NCBI RefSeq assembly: GCF_014655955.1
Contig: NZ_BNBO01000011.1
Span: 1 to 64,000, forward strand
DNA length: 64,000 nucleotides
Direction of reading: 5' to 3'
DNA from: Kitasatospora indigofera
Lineage (GTDB): Bacteria; Actinomycetota; Actinomycetes; Streptomycetales; Streptomycetaceae
Made by a program: the position numbers and the translations under genes. The notes beneath the pieces are model-generated. The model searched no databases and was not told where the DNA came from. It worked only from the letters and a program-made list of their open reading frames with translations. Below, in pieces: positions 17,228 through 28,517 of the stretch (the first letter of the stretch is position 1; the number at the start of each line of letters is the position of its first letter).

Positions 17228-17545
17228 TCAGTTGGCCTCGGCGAAGGACTCGTAGACGTGCTTGGGGATGCGGCCGCGGGCCGGCAGTTCCATGCCGCGG
17301 GACTGCGCCCAGGCGCGCACGGCGGCCGGGTCGGGGGTGAGGGCGGTGCGGCGGAAGGACTTTCCGGTGCGGCTCTGGCGGCGGCCGGCGGCGACGAACG
17401 GCGCGAGGGCCTCCCGCAGCTTTTCCGCGTTGTCCAGGGACAGGTCGATCTCGTACGACTTCCCGTCGACGCCGAAGTGGACGGTTTCCGCTGCCGCGCC
17501 GCCGTCCAGGTCGTCGGAGAGCGTGACAACTACACGCTGAGCCAT
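17228..17545 (-). CDS. Lsr2-family nucleoid-associated protein (second-paralogue type)
   Basis: 105 residues, the usual Lsr2 length, from ATG 17545 with AGAGGA about 10 nt upstream. The N-terminal dimerisation strands (MAQRVVVTLSDDLDGG and VHFGVDGKSYEIDLS) are followed by a basic linker (GRRQSRTGKSFRR) and the C-terminal DNA-binding domain with the AT-hook-like RGR core in ARGRIPKHVYESF. Lsr2 binds and silences AT-rich DNA. Streptomycetes carry two paralogues; from memory the one beside purSQL is the lesser-studied one. It is divergent from purS across 453 bp. Confidence 0.93.
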   Translation of the reverse strand: MAQRVVVTLSDDLDGGAAAETVHFGVDGKSYEIDLSLDNAEKLREALAPFVAAGRRQSRTGKSFRRTALTPDPAAVRAWAQSRGMELPARGRIPKHVYESFAEAN

Positions 17546-17998
17546 GGGTGTCAATCCTCTCGGGCATTTCGGCCGCAGGGCGCAGGGTGCGCTCCTGAGG
17601 CCCGATGTGCACCAGTCGCGCAAGCGCATACGGGCAGGCGGGATGCCATGCCGGATACGCAGCACTTGCCGCAGCAGGTGGCCCTATTCTGCACCCGAAG
17701 CGGGGTGAAATCGAAGAGTCCTGCTTTCTTTTCCGGATATTCACGTGATTCACCGAGGACCGGATACCGGCGCCGCGTGATGGCCGATCTGTCCGGAGTG
17801 CCGGTATTCGGGTGTTCTTGAGAAGGGTCCCGAATCCCCCGAAAAGGGGCACCGGCGGGAGTGTCCGTGGAGGTGATGCCCTTGTGGCGTAAGGGGCTGT
17901 GGTCTACGCGCGTCGCGACGTCCGGGCCGCAATCGGACCTCAAACCCCCGGTAGTCTGGAGTTCCCCCGCCTTCACGAGAACACCACCGGGAGTGCCA
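17546..17998. other. 453-bp divergent region between the Lsr2-type gene and purS
   Basis: No gene seen. It is locally less GC-rich around 17690-17760. A TAGTCT box at 17952-17957, 41 bp before the purS start, is a plausible -10 element for purSQL, though no matching -35 is clear. A short CACGTG palindrome near 17746 is noted and is not a ParB site. Confidence 0.4.
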
Positions 17999-18250
17999 GT
18001 GGCACGCGTCGTAGTCGACGTCATGCTCAAGCCGGAGATCCTCGACCCCCAGGGACAGGCGGTGCAGCGTGCACTGCCCCGCCTTGGTTTCGCCGGGATC
18101 GCCGACGTCCGCCAGGGCAAGCGTTTCGAGCTGGAGCTGGAGGGCCCGGTCGATGACGCCGCGCTCGCCCGCATCCGCGAAGCCGCCGAAACCTTTCTCG
18201 CCAACACCGTGATCGAGGACTTCACCGTTCGAGTGGAGGAGTCCTCGTGA
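17999..18250 (+). CDS. purS: FGAM synthase subunit PurS
   Basis: 83 residues from GTG 17999, with GGGAG 5 nt upstream; a nearby GTG at 17993 is in frame but lies within that site. The sequence [28 protein letters not shown] is diagnostic. PurS is the small dimeric subunit that holds PurL and PurQ together in the three-part formylglycinamidine ribonucleotide synthase of Gram-positives. Its TGA overlaps the purQ GTG (GTGA), so translation is coupled. Confidence 0.96.
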   Translation: MARVVVDVMLKPEILDPQGQAVQRALPRLGFAGIADVRQGKRFELELEGPVDDAALARIREAAETFLANTVIEDFTVRVEESS

Positions 18251-18923
18251 CCACCCGCGTCGGCGTCGTCACTTTCCCGGGCTCGCTCGACGACCGCGAC
18301 GCGCAGCGCGCGGTCCGCCTGGCCGGCGCCGAGCCGGTCGCGCTCTGGCACCGTGACAAGGATCTCCACCAGGTCGACGCGGTCGTCCTGCCGGGCGGGT
18401 TCAGCTACGGCGACTATCTGCGCTGCGGTGCGATCTCCCGCTTCTCCCCGGTGATGGACACCATCATCGAGCAGGCGAAGCTGGGAATGCCCGTCCTCGG
18501 TATCTGCAACGGGTTCCAGGTGCTCTGCGAATCGCACCTGCTGCCCGGCGCGCTCACCCGCAACGACTCGCTGCACTTCATCTGCCGCGACCAGAAGCTG
18601 CGGATCGAGAACGCGAACACTGCGTGGACGCGTGATTACTCGGCCGGCCAGGAAATCGTGGTGCCGCTGAAGAACGGCGAGGGCCGCTTCGTCGCCGACC
18701 AGCACGTCCTGGACGAGCTGGAGGCCGAGGGCCGGGTCGTCGCCCGCTACCTCGACCTGAACCCCAACGGTTCGTACCGCGACATCGCCGGCATCACCAA
18801 CGCCGCCGGCAACGTCGTCGGCCTGATGCCGCACCCCGAGCACGCCGTGGAGCCGCTCACCGGCCCGACCACCGAGGGCCTGGGCTTCTTCACCTCCGTA
18901 CTGAAGCAGCTGGTGAACGCCTG

Positions 18924-18924
<1 letters not shown>
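18247..18924 (+). CDS. purQ: FGAM synthase glutaminase subunit PurQ
   Basis: 225 residues. Class I glutamine amidotransferase: nucleophile Cys in [11 protein letters not shown], with the His/Glu pair in [12 protein letters not shown] near the C-terminus. The oxyanion region reads [14 protein letters not shown]. It releases ammonia from glutamine for PurL. The stop overlaps the purL ATG by one base (TGATG). Confidence 0.97.
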
Positions 18925-21179
<2,255 letters not shown>

Positions 21180-21208
21180 TCCGGTCAGGGCTGCGACCAG
21201 CAGCGATC

Positions 21209-21246
21209 CGAGGGGCGGTCCGCGCGCAGGCGCGGGCCGCCCCTCG
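21209..21246 (+). terminator. Terminator after purL
   Basis: 16-bp stem (cgaggggcggtccgcg against cgcgggccgcccctcg), complete except for one G-T pair, with a 6-nt loop. It starts 30 bp past the purL stop. Confidence 0.75.
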
Positions 21247-21318
21247 GCCGTTCCCCGGCCCTCCTCGGCTCGTCCCCGGCGGTTCCCCGCCGTCCTGGGG
21301 CCGTTCGGCCGGGGGCGA

Positions 21319-21324
21319 TAGCCT
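21319..21324 (+). promoter_or_regulatory. -10 box for the leaderless gene at 21331
   Basis: TAGCCT ends 6 nt before ATG 21331, and no ribosome-binding site lies between them. Confidence 0.5.
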
Positions 21325-21330
21325 GCCGGT

Positions 21331-22158
21331 ATGCCGCCGAAGACCCGCAGTTACGACCCCGTGAAGGTGCGCGCCGCGCTGGCCGCCCAGGTCGGGGCGC
21401 TCCGCGCCACCGTCCACGAGCTGTGCGCCGGCCCGGACGCCGAGCGGCGGCTCGCCCGCCCGACCCGGCTGGGGGAGTGGCGGGTGCGGGAGCTGGTGGC
21501 CCATCTCGCCCTGCAGATCGCCTGGGTGCCCCGGCACGTCCGGGAACCGCTGCGCGGTGCGCCGGCCCTGAGCCTGGCGCAGTGGGTCGCGGGGGTGGGC
21601 ACGGTGGCGCCGCTGCTGGACGCCGGCACCCGGGAGTACACCGCGAAGGCCTTCGACGGCTCCCCGGCCGAGGTGGCGGCCGGGTTCGACGACGCGGCCG
21701 AGGAACTGCTCGCGCTGCTGGCGGGCCCCGAAGTGGCCGACCCGGCCAGGAGGTTCGAGATCCGGCTGGGCTCGATGCTGCTCTCCGACATGCTGGTCAC
21801 CCGGCTGGTGGAGACCGTCGTGCACGCCGACGACCTGGCGGACGCGCTCGGTCTGCCGGCCTTCGCCCACGACCGGCAGGCCGTGGCGGCGGTGGTCCGG
21901 TTGCTGGCCGACGCGCTGGCCGCCCAGGCGCCCGGCGGGGCGGTGGAGTTGAGGGTGCCGCCGTACGCGGTGGTGCAGGCGGTGGAGGGGCCCAGGCACA
22001 CCCGGGGCACGCCGCCGAACGTCGTCGAGACCGACCCGCTGACCTGGATCCGGCTGGCCACCGGGCGGACCGGCTGGGCGGCCGCCGTCGAGGAGGCCCT
22101 GGTCTCGGCGAGCGGTGAGCGCAGTGACCTCGGCGGCCTGCTCCCCGTGCTGAACTGA
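21331..22158 (+). CDS. Sterol-carrier / maleylpyruvate-isomerase family protein
   Basis: 275 residues. The N-terminal part is a DinB-like bundle with the family core T-R-L-G-E-W-R-V-R-E-L-V-A-H-L-A-L, here lacking the usual Cys-Pro before the Gly-Trp step. A second conserved helix (LVTRLVETVVHADDLADALG) carries the V-V-H-A-D-D motif that replaces V-H-x-W-D in relatives. The C-terminal 90 residues have the SCP2-like fold pattern ending in DPLTWIRLATGRTGWAAAVEE. Its role is unknown; orthologues often sit beside purine genes in streptomycetes. The start ATG is directly preceded by a -10 box, so the message is probably leaderless. Confidence 0.85.
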   Translation: MPPKTRSYDPVKVRAALAAQVGALRATVHELCAGPDAERRLARPTRLGEWRVRELVAHLALQIAWVPRHVREPLRGAPALSLAQWVAGVGTVAPLLDAGTREYTAKAFDGSPAEVAAGFDDAAEELLALLAGPEVADPARRFEIRLGSMLLSDMLVTRLVETVVHADDLADALGLPAFAHDRQAVAAVVRLLADALAAQAPGGAVELRVPPYAVVQAVEGPRHTRGTPPNVVETDPLTWIRLATGRTGWAAAVEEALVSASGERSDLGGLLPVLN

Positions 22159-22199
22159 CGGTCCGTCATGATCTGGGCGCGGGCGGTCCGGCGGCCGGG

Positions 22200-22859
22200 T
22201 CAGGCGGGGTGCGGGGGCACCCACCAGCCGTGCTCGCCGGGGTACGACGTGCCGGCGTGCTGTCCGCCCCCCGCCGGGGCGTACTCGACCCACTCGTCCT
22301 TGAACTCCCGCAGCAGCCGGGGCCAGCTGCCCCCGGGGGCGGTGAAGGCGTCGGGCCCGGCCGCGGCAAGCTCCTCGCGGACCTGGTCGATGGCCCCGCG
22401 GACGTCCTCGCTCCGGTCGGTGTCCTCGTACGGGCCGTAGAAGAGCGCCCGCTCGCGTTGCATCACATAGAGGAAGAAGCCCAGTTCCTGGAGGCTCTCG
22501 TGCGCGGGCGTGATCTCGTCCGAGCCGTTCAATATGGCATGTACCCGACCGCTTGCCCCGTCCAGCATCAGCAGGTCGGGCCCGAGGCGCCCGACGAGGA
22601 GCCATTCCTTGGCGCCGCCCGGAATGTCGATGAATTCGTCGAGTTCGGGCCGGAGCGTCCCGAGGTCGGAGAACTCGCCGGACGGTTCGTCCACCGGTGA
22701 GCGGTAGAGCCAGTTCCGGACCAGCGGGAACCCGGTCCCGGTGAAGTACTCCCGCGAGGGGCCGTGCGTGATCCGTACGGGTACGGATTCGCCGGGAATC
22801 CGGACGAGCTGGTCGGCGGCGAATACCGAATCGAACATCTCGGGAGTGACCCGGGCCAT
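22200..22859 (-). CDS. SUKH-4 family immunity-type protein
   Basis: 219 residues from ATG 22859, which has AGAGGAG 4 nt upstream; the longer frame to 22973 has none. The SUKH-4 pattern is clear: FDSVFAADQLVRIPGESVP, THGPSREYFTGTGFPLVRNWLYRSP, a strand EWLLVGRLGPDLLMLDGASGRVHAI, and a helical L-x-E-L-G-F-F-L-Y segment. SUKH proteins are best known as immunity proteins to polymorphic toxins, but streptomycetes keep many with no toxin nearby, as here. It faces away from the NTPase/SUKH-4 pair at 23709-26729, 850 bp distant. Confidence 0.85.
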   Translation of the reverse strand: MARVTPEMFDSVFAADQLVRIPGESVPVRITHGPSREYFTGTGFPLVRNWLYRSPVDEPSGEFSDLGTLRPELDEFIDIPGGAKEWLLVGRLGPDLLMLDGASGRVHAILNGSDEITPAHESLQELGFFLYVMQRERALFYGPYEDTDRSEDVRGAIDQVREELAAAGPDAFTAPGGSWPRLLREFKDEWVEYAPAGGGQHAGTSYPGEHGWWVPPHPA

Positions 22860-23708
22860 GGCGCTCCTCTGCTGCTCTCCGGGGCGGGGTCGGGGGCCTG
22901 CGGGCACCGGACTCCGTGCCTCTCGCGAGAGGCGGTCCAGGTGATGCTTCATCCGGACGTTACCACCCTGCAAGCCGTGGGCAAGGGGGAGTTGCGGTGC
23001 CGGGCGGCGCGGCCGGCGGCGACGGCCGGGCGCGGGCGGGCCGGTCCGGAGCGGGCCCGCCCGCCCGCCCCGACTTCACCCCGGCCGGCCATTCCCGGGA
23101 ATCCGCCCCGCAATGCCCGGGAGTTCCGCCGTGGCCCGGGAGGGCTGGGTCCGGCCCGCCCGTCGGGTGGCCCCCGGCGGAATTGGCGCGGTCGGTGGAT
23201 TTCGCCCCGGTGATTCCCGCCCGAGTTCCAGGTGGCACCCGTGGATGCGGCCGGTGTCGTCCGAGGGGTTGTCGGTGCTGCTCGCGGAGGTGGCCGGTGC
23301 GGCCCGCCGTCCCGGCGGCCCGTGATCGGGCCGGCGAATCCTTCGTGCATTCCGGTGGGAGCGGGCGGGTGCGCCGCATTCACCGGCGAATGCCGGGCGG
23401 CCCCGGGGGCTTCGGCGGCTGGATTTCCCTGCCGGGCGGGCATTCCGGCCGGTTGCCGGATATCGGCCACGGTGATGGTGCGGGGGCGGTTCGTCGGGGG
23501 AGTCCGCGTGCGGGCGGAGCGGGTGCCGGCGCCGGCGCGGCTTCGCCTCGCCGGGCCCTCGGCTGTCATGACCCTGCGGCCCGGCCGGACCGGCTGACGC
23601 CCAGTAAGTATGCTCGTAGCGTTGATGGGAGAGCGTGCTGCCCGACGGACGCCCGCCCCGGCACGGCGGTCTCCTGCGGGCCGGCAGCCGGGACGGACAG
23701 GGGCAGGC
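22860..23708. other. 849-bp region without a convincing gene
   Basis: The open frames here are low in codon bias and lack ribosome sites. Base composition is rich in short ggaattcc/cattccc-like palindromic words between 23090 and 23460, unlike flanking coding DNA. It should contain the divergent promoters for the SUKH-4 gene and the NTPase gene. Confidence 0.4.
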
Positions 23709-25505
23709 ATGACGACGGACGGCCGGCGGATCCCGCCCCTCCTGGCGGGCCGCCACCCGGCCGGGCTGGCCCTGTTCGGGTGGCTGGACGACGCCCGGGC
23801 GCCCCGGCTGTGCCGGGTGTCCGGCCCGCCGGGCGTCGGCAAGAGCCACCTGCTGGACTGGCTGGCGACCGGCTGCACCCGGCCGGAGACCCCGGCCGCC
23901 CGGCGGATCAGGGCCGTGCTGCCCGCCGCCGGCCACTCCCTCAGCTCCGCCGTCTGGTCGCTCGGCGTCCGGCTCGGCCTGTCCGCGCGGACGGCGCAGG
24001 AGCTGACGGCCGCGCTGGCCGAGGACGGCCGGCCCACGGTGATCTGCGTCCCCGGGCTCAACCGGGCGGCCGACCCGGCCGCCCTGGTGACCGGGCTGCT
24101 GCGACCGCTGCTGGAGCTGCCGCAGGTCCGGCTGGTGGTCGAGGCGGTCACCGGCAGCCCCGGCGCGGCGGCCTTCGGCCCCGGCCCGGCGCCGGCCGTG
24201 ATGGAGCTGGACGACCCGCAGTGGACCGACCGCGAACGCTTCGGCGCCTGGTGCCTCGGGCACGGCGGTGACCCCGGGGCGTACCCCAACGCGGCCGCCG
24301 CGCTGGGGCGTTCGGAGCGGCCCCGGCCGGCCGCGCTGGGTGAACTGGCGGCCCGGATCCCGGTCCGCCCCGACGGCACGCCCGACCTGCTGCGGACGGA
24401 GCAGGACCTGCTCTCCGAGTTCTGGACCGCCGCGGCCCGCGAGGGCGGCGCGGGCCGGATGCAGGCCGACCCGCTGCTGCTGGTGCTGGCCGGGCCGGTG
24501 GCCGTCACGGCCGCGCTGGAGGGCGAGGACGGCACCGTCGCCCGGGCCTGGTGGGCGGCCGGCCCGGCGCTGGTGGAGCAGGCCGACCCCGCCCAGCGGG
24601 CCGCCACCCTGCGGGCGCGGCTGCTCGGCGTGGACGAGGCCGCCGTCGCCAGGCTGTCCGCCGTACCCGCCGCCTGGGCCGGCGCCTGGGCGCTCTGGCC
24701 GTCCGCCGGGGACGCCTGGCCGGGGCCGGTCACCGCGCTGGCCGCCGGGCTCGGCGCCCACGCCGGGCAGGTGCTGCTGGCCGGCCCGACCGGCGCGGTA
24801 CGGACGGTGGACGCGGCCACCGGCCGCCCGGGGAGCCTGCTGGTGCCCGGCCCCCGGCCGCTGCGCGCGCTCGCCGCGACACCGGGCGGGACGGTCGTGC
24901 TGCTCGACGCCGGCGGCCGCACCGAACTGCTGGCGCCGCCGCGGCCCGGGCCCGGCCTCGACCCGTACGCCCTGGGCGGGGCGCTGGAGCGGCTGCGCGC
25001 CGCGGCGGCCGGCGAGCTCAGCACGCTCGCGGCCGTCCCGGGGCTGTCCGGCGCCGCGCCGGCGGTCGGCGACGTGGCCGGCGGCGTGTGCTGGGACGAG
25101 GACGGCGTGGTGCGCCGGGAGCAGTTGCACCAGGGCCCGGTGACCGCGCTCGCCGGGGCCGCGGTGGACGGTGACGGGGTGTCCGACGAGGGCTTCCCGC
25201 TGCTGGTGAGCGGTGGCTTCGACGGCGTCGTCCGGCTCTGGGGCCCGCGTTCGGAGCCGATGCCGGGCCCTCTCGACCGGCGCGAGGGCCCGGTGACGGC
25301 GGTCGCCGCCGGGATCGGCGCGGCCGGGCCGGTGGTGGCCGCGGCCTGGGAGGACGGACTGGTCAGGGTGCGGTGGCCGGACGACCCGGACGGCGTCCTC
25401 GACCTGCGGCTCGGGTCCCCGGTCTGGTCGCTGGCGCTGGCGGGCGGGCTGCTGGTGATCGGCGGGCCCGAGGGGCCGGTGGCCGTGCGACTCGGGGCGG
25501 GGTAG
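23709..25505 (+). CDS. P-loop NTPase with C-terminal WD-like repeats
   Basis: 598 residues from ATG 23709, with AGGGGCAGG upstream; the outer GTG at 23610 adds an arginine-rich stretch and is unlikely. A Walker A motif lies at residues 39-46 (GPPGVGKS, followed by HLLDWL). The strand expected to hold Walker B reads PTVICVPGLNRAAD without a clear acidic pair, so hydrolysis is uncertain. After a helical middle part, from about residue 345 come beta-propeller-like repeats (AGQVLLAGPTGAVRTVDAATG; PLLVSGGFDGVVRLWGP; VAAAWEDGLVRVRW). This recalls STAND-type sensors, but the match is loose. Its stop is 3 bp before a double SUKH-4 gene, so the two form an operon. Confidence 0.7.
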   Translation: MTTDGRRIPPLLAGRHPAGLALFGWLDDARAPRLCRVSGPPGVGKSHLLDWLATGCTRPETPAARRIRAVLPAAGHSLSSAVWSLGVRLGLSARTAQELTAALAEDGRPTVICVPGLNRAADPAALVTGLLRPLLELPQVRLVVEAVTGSPGAAAFGPGPAPAVMELDDPQWTDRERFGAWCLGHGGDPGAYPNAAAALGRSERPRPAALGELAARIPVRPDGTPDLLRTEQDLLSEFWTAAAREGGAGRMQADPLLLVLAGPVAVTAALEGEDGTVARAWWAAGPALVEQADPAQRAATLRARLLGVDEAAVARLSAVPAAWAGAWALWPSAGDAWPGPVTALAAGLGAHAGQVLLAGPTGAVRTVDAATGRPGSLLVPGPRPLRALAATPGGTVVLLDAGGRTELLAPPRPGPGLDPYALGGALERLRAAAAGELSTLAAVPGLSGAAPAVGDVAGGVCWDEDGVVRREQLHQGPVTALAGAAVDGDGVSDEGFPLLVSGGFDGVVRLWGPRSEPMPGPLDRREGPVTAVAAGIGAAGPVVAAAWEDGLVRVRWPDDPDGVLDLRLGSPVWSLALAGGLLVIGGPEGPVAVRLGAG

Positions 25506-25508
25506 CGG

Positions 25509-26729
25509 ATGGACGGCCTGCGGGCGCCGGTGACGGCGCGGGACCTGGACGACTGGTTCGGGCCGGCCGAGGTTCGCCGGCTGCCGGCCGGGCTGCTGCC
25601 CGGCGCGCTGGTCCACGAGCCCAGCCGGCGCTTCCTGACCCGGGTGGGGCTCCCGCTGCGCGCGGCGGGGCTGGAGCTGGACGCCGACGCGGTGGCCCCC
25701 TGGCCGACGCTGTCCGCGGTGCTCGGCGAGGACGTCCTGGACGGCGGGCGGCTGCTGGTGATCGGCGCGCCCGCGTACGGGGACGGCCTGCTGGTGCTGG
25801 ACGCGGTCGGTGGAGCCGTCCACCTGGCCACCCGGCGTCCGGGGCCCCCGGCGGAGCCGGACCTGGAGCTGATCGCCTCCGGCCTGGCCGGCCTGGTCCG
25901 TCTGCTGCGGGAGGCGGTCGCCCTGCGGCGGGGCGCCGCCGATCCCGCGGCCGGGCCGCTCCGGCGCGGGCCGGCGGCCTGCCGCCGCGTGATCGCGGCG
26001 GCCGAGGAGCGGATGCGGGAGCTGGACCCGGCGCCGTTCGGCACGGACGGCTCGGCGCCGTACTGGAGCACGCTCGTCCGGGCCGAGGGGCTGCGCTGGG
26101 GCGCCTCGCGCGGGGACGGCACGGGGCTCGCCTTCGACCTGGCGCCGGAGCTGGTGGCCGAGCTCGGCGAGCCGGTGCGCCACCCGGCGGCGGGGCTGCC
26201 GGCCGCGCTGACCCACGGCCCGACCGGCCGGCTGCTCACCGAGCTCGGGCTGCCGGCGGGCCACCGCCTGCTCCGGGACGTGTCGCGGCAGCTCCTCCCG
26301 CTGGCCGAGGCCGAGCCGTGGCGGTTCGACGAGGACCTGGACGAGGCCGAGGACGACCGCCCGCACCAGCGGGACTTCCTGCGGATCGGCGGCTGGCCCT
26401 ACGACTGCGGGATCGTGCTGGACGGCCGGACCGGGCGGGTCGAGGTGACGGCCGGGGACGGCGAGGAGGGCTGGCCGGAGGCCTACCTGAACCAGGACCT
26501 CTCGGCGCTGCTCCTCATGTGCTGGACGGTGGACCGGATCCGGGCGGAGCACGGGCGCGGCGCGGCCGGGCCCCGACGCGGCGGCCGGCGGGTCTTCGAT
26601 CCGTCGGCGCTGCTGGAGGGGCTGCTGGAGGAGTTGCTGGCGGAGATCGATCCGGCGGCCTTCGCGTCCGAGCGGCGGCCCTGGCGCGGCCTGGCCGAGG
26701 ACGGGCACATGGGCGGACTGATCGGCTGA
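25509..26729 (+). CDS. Tandem double SUKH-4 domain protein
   Basis: 406 residues from ATG 25509, three bases after the NTPase stop. Two SUKH-4-like units are fused. The first (about residues 10-150) reads LDDWFGPAEVRRLPAGLLPGALVHEPSRRFLTRVGLP, then GRLLVIGAPAYGDGLLVLDAVGGAVHLA. The second (about 215-400) reads LAPELVAELGEPVRHPAAGLPAALTHGPTGRLLTELGLP, then FLRIGGWPYDCGIVLDGRTGRVEV. The order of conserved blocks (P-x-x-L-T-H-x-P-T/S-R-x-x-L-T-x-x-G-L-P, then G-x-V-L-D-x-x-x-G-x-V) repeats exactly. No toxin gene is adjacent. The tight coupling to a P-loop/WD protein suggests a protein-sensing or interaction module rather than classic immunity; that is inference. Confidence 0.75.
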   Translation: MDGLRAPVTARDLDDWFGPAEVRRLPAGLLPGALVHEPSRRFLTRVGLPLRAAGLELDADAVAPWPTLSAVLGEDVLDGGRLLVIGAPAYGDGLLVLDAVGGAVHLATRRPGPPAEPDLELIASGLAGLVRLLREAVALRRGAADPAAGPLRRGPAACRRVIAAAEERMRELDPAPFGTDGSAPYWSTLVRAEGLRWGASRGDGTGLAFDLAPELVAELGEPVRHPAAGLPAALTHGPTGRLLTELGLPAGHRLLRDVSRQLLPLAEAEPWRFDEDLDEAEDDRPHQRDFLRIGGWPYDCGIVLDGRTGRVEVTAGDGEEGWPEAYLNQDLSALLLMCWTVDRIRAEHGRGAAGPRRGGRRVFDPSALLEGLLEELLAEIDPAAFASERRPWRGLAEDGHMGGLIG

Positions 26730-26770
26730 CCGGCCGGGAGCCCCGCCCGCCCGGGCGCGGCTCCGGCCTG

Positions 26771-26828
26771 GGACGCCCGCGGCTCAGGGGAAGGCCGGGG
26801 GACGCCCGCGGCTCAGGGCACGGCCGGG
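26771..26828. repeat. 29-bp direct repeat over the DUF3152 stop codon
   Basis: ggacgcccgcggctcaggg occurs at 26771-26789 and again at 26800-26818, with similar flanks, giving a 29-bp period. The stop codon used at 26813 lies in one copy and an identical triplet in the other. Confidence 0.8.
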
Positions 26829-27769
26829 CCGCCGAGGTAGCCGCCCTCCGCGCTGTACGGCCAGGCGTTGGGCCGGCAGCCCTTGAGGCCGTAGATCTGC
26901 TGCATCATCGCCGGGGCCGGTTTGTCCTTGCCCGGGCAGGTCTCGTGCCCGTGGCCGATCCGGTGCCCGACCTCGTGGTTGACGATCAGCGCGCGGTACT
27001 CGTCGATCGGCCCGTCGAACTGCGGCGAGCCGGTGTTCCAGCGCTTGACGTTGACCACCACCTGGTCGCCGACGTTGCAGTTGACCTCGCCGTGGGTGTC
27101 CAGCCCGGCCGCGCCGCAGATCCGGTCCACGGTGTCGGGCGAGGCGATCTTCACGGTGAAGTCGTACGGGCCGGAGGCGACCGGCTGGAAGGCGTTGCGG
27201 CCGTCGTTCGTCCAGCCCCGCCGGTCCGCCAGGATGCCGCGGATCTGGGCGGCGGCGGCCTGCGGGTCGACCCCGCTGCCGTCCTCGACCTCGACCCGGT
27301 AGCGGCGGACGGTGCCGGTGCCGACCTGGTCGCCCGCGGCGCCGGCGACGGTGAAGGTCCCCGAGCCGTGCACCGGGCCGGCGGCCGGCGGGGCGGGCGT
27401 GGACGCCGTCACGGTCGGGGAGGGGGCGGGCGGGCTGCCGGCCGGGTGCGGCTCGGCGCTGTGCGACGGTGCGGGGGCGGCGGTCGCCGGCGGGTCGCCG
27501 GCGGGCCGGTCGTCCTGGGACTTCGCGTCCCCCGAGGGTCCGGCCCCGGGCGTACCAACGGGGGCCGCGGCGGCCGGCGGCTGCGCGGCGGCGGGGGTGG
27601 CCGGTCCGTCGGGGCCGAGGGGCCGGGCGAGGGCGTAGACCGTGCCGCCGAGGAGGACGGTAGCGACGGCCAGCAGGACGGCTGCGCCGGGGCCCCGTCC
27701 CCGCCGGGCCCGCCGTCGTCGGCCACGTCCGGGCCGCGCGGTGTTCGGGGCGGGTGGGGCAGTTCGCAC
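26813..27769 (-). CDS. DUF3152 protein with a metzincin-like zinc motif
   Basis: 318 residues from GTG 27769, with AGGAAG about 8 nt upstream. A basic N-terminus is followed by a transmembrane or signal-anchor helix (AAVLLAVATVLLGGTVYALA, residues 29-48), then about 100 residues of Pro/Ala-rich linker, then the extracellular DUF3152 domain. That domain ends with NHEVGHRIGHGHETC, an exact HExxHxxGxxH zinc-ligand set, followed by APAMMQQIYG, which could be the Met-turn. Cysteines nearby (ICGAAG, VNCNVG, GCRPN) may form disulfides. A membrane-anchored metalloprotease is the natural inference; no substrate is known. Confidence 0.85.
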   Translation of the reverse strand: MRTAPPAPNTARPGRGRRRRARRGRGPGAAVLLAVATVLLGGTVYALARPLGPDGPATPAAAQPPAAAAPVGTPGAGPSGDAKSQDDRPAGDPPATAAPAPSHSAEPHPAGSPPAPSPTVTASTPAPPAAGPVHGSGTFTVAGAAGDQVGTGTVRRYRVEVEDGSGVDPQAAAAQIRGILADRRGWTNDGRNAFQPVASGPYDFTVKIASPDTVDRICGAAGLDTHGEVNCNVGDQVVVNVKRWNTGSPQFDGPIDEYRALIVNHEVGHRIGHGHETCPGKDKPAPAMMQQIYGLKGCRPNAWPYSAEGGYLGGPAVP

Positions 27770-27892
27770 GGCGTACGCTTCCTGGTCCGGGGGCAGGGCC
27801 GAGGAGGCGTGCGAAACCTGCTGCGCGCCCCCGTCGCGCCTTCACCTTGGCACGGCCGCGGCACCGCTGTCCACATACCCGGTATGCACGAA

Positions 27893-27933
27893 GCCCCCGC
27901 CGGCTGGCCGCTGGACGGCCGGACGGCGGGGGC
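27893..27933. terminator. Terminator after the DUF3151 gene
   Basis: 10-bp arms gcccccgccg / cggcgggggc with a second small stem (ggccg / cggcc) inside. It is placed 17 bp beyond the leftward DUF3151 stop. Confidence 0.6.
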
Positions 27934-27949
27934 GCGGCGCGCCGGGTGG

Positions 27950-28381
27950 TCAGCCCAGGGTGTCGGCGGCGGTCGGCGAGCTGTCCCGCAGGAACTGCGC
28001 GCAGCGCTCGGCCTCGCCCTTCTCGTCGATCGCGGCGGCCGCGCGCCCGAGGGCGTGCAGCGCGCGCAGGAAGCCGCGGTTCGGCTCGTGCTCCCACGGC
28101 ACCGGGCCGTGGCCCTTCCAGCCGGCCCGGCGCAGCGAGTCGAGCCCGCGGTGGTAGCCGGTCCGGGCGTAGGCGTAGGACTCGACGACCCGGCCCGCGA
28201 CGAAGGCGTCGTCGGCGAGCTGGGCCCAGGCGAGGGAGGAGGTGGGGTACTTCGCCGCCACCTCGGCGGGGGAGGCGCCGCCGGCCAGCAGCTCCAGCGG
28301 AGCGGTCTCGACGGGCAGGTGGGTCGGGGCCGGGCCGCCGAGGAGGTTCTGGCCCGCGAAGGGGTTCTCGTGTGCGCTCAT
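27950..28381 (-). CDS. DUF3151 protein
   Basis: 143-residue soluble protein. The run MSAHENPFAGQNLLGGPAPTHLP followed by SLAWAQLADDAFVAGRVVESYAYARTGYHRGLDSLRRAGWKG is characteristic of the actinobacterial DUF3151 family, and the rest looks like a short helical, TPR-like repeat (AARTGY, ALHALGRAAAAI). Function is unknown. Orthologues are conserved beside fbaA, as here (leftward, 214 bp downstream of it), which hints at a link with central carbon metabolism, but that is only context. Confidence 0.88.
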   Translation of the reverse strand: MSAHENPFAGQNLLGGPAPTHLPVETAPLELLAGGASPAEVAAKYPTSSLAWAQLADDAFVAGRVVESYAYARTGYHRGLDSLRRAGWKGHGPVPWEHEPNRGFLRALHALGRAAAAIDEKGEAERCAQFLRDSSPTAADTLG

Positions 28382-28517
28382 GCCCCCAGTGAACCATCAG
28401 CGGACGCCGGGGCCGTGGCCACGGTGTGCCGGTTCCGGGCCGGTCCGCCCGGCGCGGCCCGCCCGGACCGGCGCCCGCAACGTGCCGGGCCGGGAAAGCA
28501 CCACGCCCGGAACGCAC

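Noticed and set aside
17738..17752. Second parS
   Set aside because: Only the central CACGTG with a few flanking bases matches; the GTTTC/GAAAC arms are missing.
22949..26239. 1096-aa leftward frame opposite the NTPase and SUKH-4 genes
   Set aside because: Ser/Arg/Pro-rich shadow frame of GC-rich coding DNA; the plus-strand genes have domains and ribosome sites.
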